Virus record (IMG/VR): IMGVR_UViG_3300025138_000230 | Span: 1 to 29,424 of that record | DNA length: 29,424 nucleotides | Reading direction: 5' to 3' (one strand) | From: a virus | Notes under the pieces: model-generated | Database searches by the model: none | What the model was told of the DNA's origin: nothing | What the model saw: the letters and a program-made list of their open reading frames with translations, nothing else | Made by a program: the position numbers and the translations under genes | Shown here: positions 25,093-29,424 of the stretch, piece after piece | Position numbering within the stretch: the first letter of the stretch is position 1 | Layout: each line of letters starts with the position of its first letter

Positions 25093-25689
25093 TTATTTTT
25101 TACCTATTTTCATATAATAACTACCTGATATAATAGGTTCAAAGTTTTCATTAACACCTACCCCTAAACCATATATGTTTTTTCTTTTTGATTTATATAA
25201 TATTCCCCCACCTAAATAATTAATTTGTGATGATCTACCAGCGGCATTTAAACCCCAATAAAATTCTCTATTATTAAGATAGATTTCTTGAGTTAATGTT
25301 GTTGTTGGGATTAATATATCTGATTGTATTTTTCTTGAAAATATTTTATTTTGAGTTATTGTGTCTGTTACTGTTACAGTCCCTAAAGAATCTAATACAA
25401 TTTTATCTACATAAACATTTTTAGCATAATATTCTTTTAATACTTCTAAGGTATCTATGGGGGTATTTATTATTATAGTATCATTTTCATATACAGTTAC
25501 GACTTTTTCAATCCATTTAGGAACATATTCTATCTTATTAATAGTAATAGTATCCCATTTAGTTTCAATTTTTGTTACAATTGTAGGCTCAATAATATCC
25601 GGATTAGAAGAACAACTCCTTTGTAATAAAAGGAGTACTACTAAAACTACAATAAGTAGAAATTGGATATTTTTAAAGAAGACCTTCAA
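25093..25689 (-). CDS. Membrane-anchored protein, possible envelope/lysis function (198 aa)
   Basis: The N-terminus has one hydrophobic segment (about residues 9-23, L-L-I-V-V-L-V-V-L-L-L-L) followed by Q-R-S-C-S-S-N-P. The Cys resembles a lipoprotein site but lacks a good lipobox. The long polar part is rich in Thr, Val, Ile and Tyr, and the last 60 residues (G-L-N-A-A-G then G-G-G-I-L-Y, G-L-G-V-G) look like beta-hairpins. Topology suggests an inner-membrane anchor with a periplasmic domain. Spanin-like or other envelope roles are possible, and similar short proteins occur in Bacteroidota phages as I recall. No ATG is available before the hydrophobic segment: the start is a TTG at 25689, overlapping the preceding gene by 17 bp. 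Function is not assigned. Confidence 0.65.
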   Translation of the reverse strand: MKVFFKNIQFLLIVVLVVLLLLQRSCSSNPDIIEPTIVTKIETKWDTITINKIEYVPKWIEKVVTVYENDTIIINTPIDTLEVLKEYYAKNVYVDKIVLDSLGTVTVTDTITQNKIFSRKIQSDILIPTTTLTQEIYLNNREFYWGLNAAGRSSQINYLGGGILYKSKRKNIYGLGVGVNENFEPIISGSYYMKIGKK

Positions 25690-26038
25690 GCTCTTTTTTT
25701 ATTTTTGTTAATTCTCTTAAACGATCTGTAAGTTTTTGTTTTTCAGAACCCTCAGCATTTTTCCATTTTTTAACTACTCGTTTCATTTCTGCTGATGTTT
25801 GTTGGAGTTTAGATGCTAATTTAGATACAGAATCTCCTTTTTTAGCTCCCTTCATTGCTTTTTTATCCATTTCATCCTCATCATCATCTTCTTCTTTCAT
25901 GAGATTTTGGGTTTTTTCCAATTCCTTATTTAATTCAGCTTGTGCATCGGCTTTAGCACTAATTTCATCTGCAGATTCTGCTTCTAATAATTCAAGGATT
26001 TCTTCTTTAATTGATGCTTTTAATTCGGATTTTTTCAT
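25673..26038 (-). CDS. Small charged coiled-coil protein upstream of the terminase (121 aa)
   Basis: The protein is helical and highly charged: M-K-K-S-E-L-K-A-S-I-K-E-E-I-L at the start, an acidic patch E-E-D-D-D-E-D-E near residue 50, and a basic heptad-like helix at the C-terminus. There is no recognisable catalytic motif. In T4 the small terminase gp16 lies just before gp17, and it too is a helical, coiled-coil protein, so this is a candidate small terminase by position. A prohead-core or other internal protein is equally possible. The start lies 13 nt after an ATATTTATAA element. Confidence 0.6.
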   Translation of the reverse strand: MKKSELKASIKEEILELLEAESADEISAKADAQAELNKELEKTQNLMKEEDDDEDEMDKKAMKGAKKGDSVSKLASKLQQTSAEMKRVVKKWKNAEGSEKQKLTDRLRELTKIKKELEGLL

Positions 26039-26051
26039 TAGAGTATTTTGT

Positions 26052-26059
26052 TATAAATA
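26052..26059 (-). promoter_or_regulatory. ATATTTATAA element before the terminase-region genes
   Basis: The minus strand reads GATATTTATAACAAAATACTCTA and then ATG (26038). It fills the 21-nt gap after the kinase gene. It could begin a transcript covering the coiled-coil protein, membrane protein, terminase and portal. Function is inferred. Confidence 0.4.
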
Positions 26060-26590
26060 TCATGAAGAAATTGCTTGTTTAACTGACTTTATACGTTCTT
26101 CCGTCGGTCCGCTAATTTCAATTAAATTTTTAATCTTATGTCTATATTTAGTAATTAATAATTGGATATTTTGATCAATTAATTTTCTATATTCCGCATC
26201 AGTTTCTCTAATACCATTGTTTTCAATTTCAACCCCTTCAGGTGAAACATAAAATATATAATCATATTCACTTAACATATGGGATGCAAAATTACAAAAA
26301 TCATCTGCTTCAAAATAATATATAGATTTTGAACATTTAGCAAATGCCATTACATCAATAATTGTTCTATCAGTAATAATATTATCTTGCATTAATTCAC
26401 TAGCTCTTTCAGCTAAAAATACAGACTGACCCTTTACAGTAGAATCTGTATTTAGTGGAATTCCCATTTCCATAAGATATTTAGAACGTTCTGTTCTAAA
26501 TTTATAATTTTTAAATTCTGGTATTTTAGTCAAAGCATTAACTAAAGTTGTTTTACCCACACTCATTGTGCCACATAATCCTATTTTCAT
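26060..26590 (-). CDS. P-loop kinase, NadR/AAA_28-like
   Basis: This 176-aa protein starts M-K-I-G-L-C-G-T-M-S-V-G-K-T-T, with Walker A at residues 7-15. Near residues 85-97, I-I-T-D-R-T-I-I-D-V-M-A-F-A matches the D-R-x-x-x-D-x-x-x-F motif of the NadR ribosylnicotinamide kinase-type and AAA_28 P-loop proteins. The family phosphorylates nucleosides or small ligands; phages carry members of uncertain substrate, sometimes linked to NAD salvage. The frame stays open upstream to a TTG at 26617, but the ATG at 26590, one base after the preceding TAA, gives the usual compact N-terminus with the P-loop at once, so I chose it. It is the last gene of the accessory block. Nucleoside or nicotinamide riboside kinase activity is inference. 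Confidence 0.75.
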   Translation of the reverse strand: MKIGLCGTMSVGKTTLVNALTKIPEFKNYKFRTERSKYLMEMGIPLNTDSTVKGQSVFLAERASELMQDNIITDRTIIDVMAFAKCSKSIYYFEADDFCNFASHMLSEYDYIFYVSPEGVEIENNGIRETDAEYRKLIDQNIQLLITKYRHKIKNLIEISGPTEERIKSVKQAISS

Positions 26591-26591
26591 A

Positions 26592-26876
26592 TTATATAGT
26601 ATATCGCTCGTTACCAAGCATTATTTTTAAAACATTTTCAGGGATAGCAGATTCTACATAAGGGTCTAATTTTGCTAAAGCCTGTGTTACATCTTGTGCT
26701 ATAATAGCTACATTTTTAATTGTACCATTATCTATATATTTACACTCATAAAGTAAGTTATCCTTCATTTTAGATAAACCTACTAATTTTATTTCTAATA
26801 TAGCAGTTTTTCTATTAGTTTCCAACAATGTGGATGCTAATTCTTGATCTTCTTTTTTATATTTTTTTCTTATCAT
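26592..26876 (-). CDS. Small unrecognised protein (94 aa)
   Basis: The protein starts M-I-R-K-K-Y-K-K-E-D-Q-E and has a mixed alpha/beta look: a strand K-T-A-I-L-E-I-K-L-V-G, another L-L-Y-E-C-K-Y-I, and V-A-I-I-A-Q-D-V-T-Q-A-L near residue 60. I see no catalytic signature. It follows the cupin gene by 2 nt and abuts the kinase gene, so it is part of the same transcript. Confidence 0.55.
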   Translation of the reverse strand: MIRKKYKKEDQELASTLLETNRKTAILEIKLVGLSKMKDNLLYECKYIDNGTIKNVAIIAQDVTQALAKLDPYVESAIPENVLKIMLGNERYTI

Positions 26877-26878
26877 AA

Positions 26879-27286
26879 TTAAAATGGTAAACTTTTTGGA
26901 TCTAATTGTGATGATCCCATTCCTATTCTATAACTATCACTATCAAAGTGTTGTGTTGATACCTCGAATATACAACTTCCTTCTTCAATAGCCAACATTT
27001 GGTGTGGTTGTCCTGGCATTAAATGAATGCAGTCTCCTTCTTTTACTATTACTTGGTGATATTTAGCCGTTTCAGTATCAATGTAAGTATATTGAAATTC
27101 ACCTTTACTAATATACCAGGCTTCATCTTTTAATAAATGGTAATGCATTGAAAAAGATTTGTCTTTTTTAAATACTAATAACTTACCACAATAAAGTTCA
27201 TTATTAATTATCCATAACTCATGACCCCATGCTTTTTCGTGAATTTCCCCTTTATAAGGCATTGCTTCTAATGTATGATCTCTCAT
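26879..27286 (-). CDS. Cupin-domain protein, sugar-isomerase-like
   Basis: This 135-aa protein is a single cupin barrel. The metal-binding motif one is M-H-Y-H-L-L-K-D-E (His48, His50, Glu55) and motif two is P-G-Q-P-H-Q (His95). The segment K-A-W-G-H-E-L-W-I at 18-26 resembles the E-x-x-W-G motif of mannose-6-phosphate isomerase type II C-terminal domains and related cupins acting on sugars or sugar nucleotides. Function could be isomerase, oxygenase or simple ligand binding. The ATG follows the preceding stop by 1 nt. It belongs to the accessory block of flavoprotein, unknown, cupin, unknown and kinase. Confidence 0.78.
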   Translation of the reverse strand: MRDHTLEAMPYKGEIHEKAWGHELWIINNELYCGKLLVFKKDKSFSMHYHLLKDEAWYISKGEFQYTYIDTETAKYHQVIVKEGDCIHLMPGQPHQMLAIEEGSCIFEVSTQHFDSDSYRIGMGSSQLDPKSLPF

Positions 27287-27287
27287 A

Positions 27288-27554
27288 TTAATGTCTTGAT
27301 GTTCCTTTTCCAGCTGATGTTTTGTACCAAGGTAAACCCTCTCTTTCCTTCATTATTTCTCTAAATGATTCTTCATCATATTCAATCCCACTTAAAAAGT
27401 ATCCCCTTTTAAACTCTGATTGTTTATTGATAGGTACTATTGCTGGTGAATCGTATCTGTGATGTTTAAAATGTTCTTCACCTTCTAATCTAATTAAATA
27501 ATGTCTAGCTCCTTTATATTTAATTACTTTTTCTTCATAAAATTTACTGCTCAT
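27288..27554 (-). CDS. Small unrecognised protein (88 aa)
   Basis: The protein starts M-S-S-K-F-Y-E-E-K-V-I-K-Y-K and is charged, with aromatic residues (H-Y-L-I-R-L-E-G, W-Y-K-T near the end). It looks like a compact alpha/beta protein, with no family recognised. It sits between the flavoprotein and cupin genes with 5- and 1-nt gaps, so it is co-transcribed. Its A-rich leader (AAATAAATAAAAATT) fits the start-site style of this genome. Confidence 0.55.
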   Translation of the reverse strand: MSSKFYEEKVIKYKGARHYLIRLEGEEHFKHHRYDSPAIVPINKQSEFKRGYFLSGIEYDEESFREIMKEREGLPWYKTSAGKGTSRH

Positions 27555-27559
27555 AATTT

Positions 27560-29074
27560 TTATTTATTTAATTTATTAGTATTCTCTTTTGGCATTGTTA
27601 ACCCACCTTGAATATATTCATGCATGTCACCCATTTCATGTGGTTCTTTATTATTAGATGGGTGGTTTAAAAATGCATTTATTTCTTTATCTAGTAATAT
27701 AATCTGCTCTGCTACTAATGTTCCTTGTGCTCCCGATACTGTTATTCCTCTTGCACTTAATGCATCACCCACAAAATGAACATTTGGATATTTTGTTAAA
27801 CTTAAATCATTATAATTGACTAATGGTTCGGGTGACAAATATTTTACTTCAGGTACATAAATACCCCAATCATCTTTAAGTGTTGGGAATACTTTTTTCA
27901 TATCATTAATAAAATCTTCTATATAATCATAATAACCTTGAAATGCATTTTTAACGCTATTTAATGAATTAATAGGCATAGCATCAACTTTAATACCCTC
28001 ACTAGTCATTCCGGCTTCACGTGTAGGAGAATAATATAATCCTGAATGAGCTTTACGGGCATATCTACCTATTCCCTTACTTGTATCCATCCAAGACTCA
28101 TTTACTAATTTAACTAATTCCCTTGACCACTCAAATGGTTTATCAATACCCTGAATTTCCATTAAGATTCCAAAATTAGTCATATCATTTCTATGCTCTT
28201 CTCCTTTTTTAGCATGTCCATTATAACTAACATCTCCATACGTTTGCTCAACAGCAACATATGCTGCATTGTTGTTTGTACAGAAAGAACGTAATGATAC
28301 TCCTTTGTCTTCGAATTTGCGATATAGTTTAAAATCATAACTTACATCAATTAATTTTTGAAAGTGTTTTTGTGGTGCTTCAAATCGAACACCAATTTGT
28401 ACTGGTTTTGGTTCAGTTGGCAAATCAAATTTTTCTGCTAATTGTTTACCAAAGTCAATACCTGATTTACCTACACCAAAGATAAGTTTATCATATTCTA
28501 ATACATTATTACTTACCCATTTTAAATCTCCTGGTAATTCAGCACTATCCATTTCTGCTACTTTGGGATAAAATACTTTATTATTATCGAAATCAATATC
28601 GGATACTTTAGTTTCCCATAAAAATTCAACCCCACCTTCTACTAAAAAATCATACCAATTTTTACCTATTTCATGTAAGTAATCTGTACCAACGTGCCAT
28701 ACAGGGAATAAACGTAACCCAAAATAGGGTTTAATAAAATCTGGCTCAGCTATAGGATTTGAACATTGTACTTCTTCTGGTTTAGGGTGAAAACGTTTAA
28801 AATTATCAATTACTTGATCAAATAGCTCCATTGCTTTTTCTTCACCTACATATTTACTTAACTGACCACCAATTGAAGTATGGTAGGTTAATTTACCATC
28901 AGACCAACCACCAGCTCCTAAGAAACCAGTCATTACTTCTTCATAAGGTCTTAAGTATGGATCTTTACCCATATCTATTATGGTAATTTTACCTTTATAA
29001 CCTTCATCAATTAGTTTAGTAGCAGCATTTACATTTGCTACTCCGGCACCTATCATTATTACTTTACTATTCAT
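27560..29074 (-). CDS. FAD-dependent oxidoreductase (COG2509-like flavoprotein)
   Basis: This 504-aa protein begins with a Rossmann dinucleotide-binding motif, I-G-A-G-V-A-N-V-N-A-A at residues 8-18, and an acidic end of strand two (I-I-D-M-G-K near 32-37). G-A-G-G-W-S-D-G-K-L at 53-62 is the signature of the COG2509-type dehydrogenases (commonly GAGAFSDGKL). The C-terminal F-V-G-D-A-L-S-A-R-G-I-T-V-S-G-A-Q-G (about 437-454) is the second FAD-contacting motif. The family is largely uncharacterised; some relatives act on unsaturated or geranylgeranyl-type substrates. It is the first gene after a terminator, with an AT-rich element 21 nt ahead. Such a full-length flavoprotein is unusual in a phage head-gene neighbourhood. 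Substrate unknown. Confidence 0.8.
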   Translation of the reverse strand: MNSKVIMIGAGVANVNAATKLIDEGYKGKITIIDMGKDPYLRPYEEVMTGFLGAGGWSDGKLTYHTSIGGQLSKYVGEEKAMELFDQVIDNFKRFHPKPEEVQCSNPIAEPDFIKPYFGLRLFPVWHVGTDYLHEIGKNWYDFLVEGGVEFLWETKVSDIDFDNNKVFYPKVAEMDSAELPGDLKWVSNNVLEYDKLIFGVGKSGIDFGKQLAEKFDLPTEPKPVQIGVRFEAPQKHFQKLIDVSYDFKLYRKFEDKGVSLRSFCTNNNAAYVAVEQTYGDVSYNGHAKKGEEHRNDMTNFGILMEIQGIDKPFEWSRELVKLVNESWMDTSKGIGRYARKAHSGLYYSPTREAGMTSEGIKVDAMPINSLNSVKNAFQGYYDYIEDFINDMKKVFPTLKDDWGIYVPEVKYLSPEPLVNYNDLSLTKYPNVHFVGDALSARGITVSGAQGTLVAEQIILLDKEINAFLNHPSNNKEPHEMGDMHEYIQGGLTMPKENTNKLNK

Positions 29075-29095
29075 TTAGACTTTTATTTTATGTGT

Positions 29096-29103
29096 TATTA
29101 ATA
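29096..29103 (-). promoter_or_regulatory. AT-rich element before the flavoprotein gene (variant of ATATTTATAA)
   Basis: The minus strand reads CGTATATTAATAACACATAAAATAAAAG, ending 21 nt before the ATG at 29074 and just downstream of a terminator. One base differs from the usual core. Function is inferred. Confidence 0.35.
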
Positions 29104-29116
29104 TACGAAAAAAAAA

Positions 29117-29141
29117 TGTGACCTCCAAATAGGAGGCCACA
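29117..29141 (-). terminator. Rho-independent terminator after the partial leading gene
   Basis: tgtgacctcc pairs with ggaggccaca across a 5-nt loop, 10 positions with one A-C mismatch. In the minus-strand transcript it is followed by about nine U residues. It separates the gene that ends at 29202 from the flavoprotein gene. The 60 nt between stop and stem hold nothing else I recognise. Confidence 0.85.
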
Positions 29142-29201
29142 GATCTCAAAATTTATTTTATATAATCGCTCGGCTATGAATCGAACTGTAAGTTTATTAT
29201 T

Positions 29202-29424
29202 TTATGCTGGAGGTGGTTGAGTTGCAAATGCTAAAGCATCATTTTTTAAAATACCATATCCTGATATTAACATAATACCTGCAGCTAATTCATCAGGAGT
29301 TGATGCATTAACGGTTCCAAGAGAGGGTCCAGGAACTCTTCCAATTTTAACACCTAATATTTTACTAACAAATTGACCTAAAGTTCCTACAGCAACATCC
29401 CAATGTACTCTACCACCAGAATCA
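29202..29424 (-). CDS. C-terminal end of an unrecognised protein (partial)
   Basis: The minus-strand frame is open from the window edge to a TAA at 29204-29202, giving the last 73 residues or so. It reads D-S-G-G-R-V-H-W-D-V-A-V-G-T at the visible start and ends L-A-F-A-T-Q-P-P-P-A. Gly and Val richness early, then a helix D-E-L-A-A-G-I-M-L-I-S-G-Y, suggest a folded domain. I recognise no family. The frame is clean, has codon use like its neighbours and is followed by a terminator, so it is a real gene end. Confidence 0.7.
   Translation of the reverse strand, partial: DSGGRVHWDVAVGTLGQFVSKILGVKIGRVPGPSLGTVNASTPDELAAGIMLISGYGILKNDALAFATQPPPA

Noticed and set aside
26591-26617. Longer kinase start at a TTG at 26617
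   Set aside because: It adds nine residues overlapping the previous gene; the ATG at 26590 directly after that gene's stop gives a standard P-loop kinase N-terminus.
29178-29186. Possible tRNA T-loop (GTTCGATTC on the minus strand)
   Set aside because: The flanking bases do not form a T stem, and an acceptor or anticodon arm would have to lie inside the coding end of the partial gene. I see no cloverleaf.

Overview
The window is a stretch of an AT-rich genome of a contractile-tailed, T4-like phage (myovirus morphology). Every protein gene I can support lies on the minus strand, so transcription runs from high to low coordinates. The T4-type head and neck set is recognisable from its own motifs and order: large terminase (gp17), portal (gp20), prohead protease (gp21), acidic scaffold (gp22), major capsid protein (gp23), neck proteins gp13 and gp14, and tail sheath stabiliser gp15. 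Start codons are usually preceded by A-rich tracts, with little sign of Shine-Dalgarno sequences. One small gene is a short membrane-anchored protein of a kind I associate with Bacteroidota phages. A marine or freshwater Bacteroidota host is therefore my best guess, but this is inference.

Layout in transcription order: (1) 29424-29202, the C-terminal end of an unrecognised gene, followed by a terminator. (2) 29074-26060, a likely accessory block: a flavoprotein, an 88-aa unknown, a cupin, a 94-aa unknown and a P-loop kinase. (3) 26038-18075, a small coiled-coil protein, a membrane-anchored protein, terminase, portal, three unrecognised proteins in the prohead-core position and the prohead protease, ending at a hairpin terminator. 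(4) 18074-14950, a structured leader, the scaffold gene and the major capsid gene, closed by a strong GC-rich terminator. (5) 14828-12464, a three-gene cassette with a terminator on each side: a guanidino-group-modifying (DDAH/arginine deiminase-like) enzyme, a phosphatidylserine decarboxylase-like pyruvoyl enzyme and PhoH. (6) 12396-1, a beta-rich virion protein, gp13, gp14, gp15, a large tail or fibre protein, and a giant collagen-like fibre protein that runs off the window end.

The two most striking things are the collagen-like fibre and the metabolic cassette. The fibre has about 280 N-terminal residues followed by at least 1,640 residues of Gly-X-Y repeat. Its periodicity is nested: a 24-residue module with a phased Gly-to-Ala interruption, assembled into 117-residue (351-bp) super-repeats. 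The cassette between capsid and neck genes pairs a decarboxylase and a guanidine hydrolase/transferase-type enzyme, both with their catalytic residues in place. A recurrent ATATTTATAA element sits 10-30 nt ahead of many gene starts and is a candidate phage-specific promoter.
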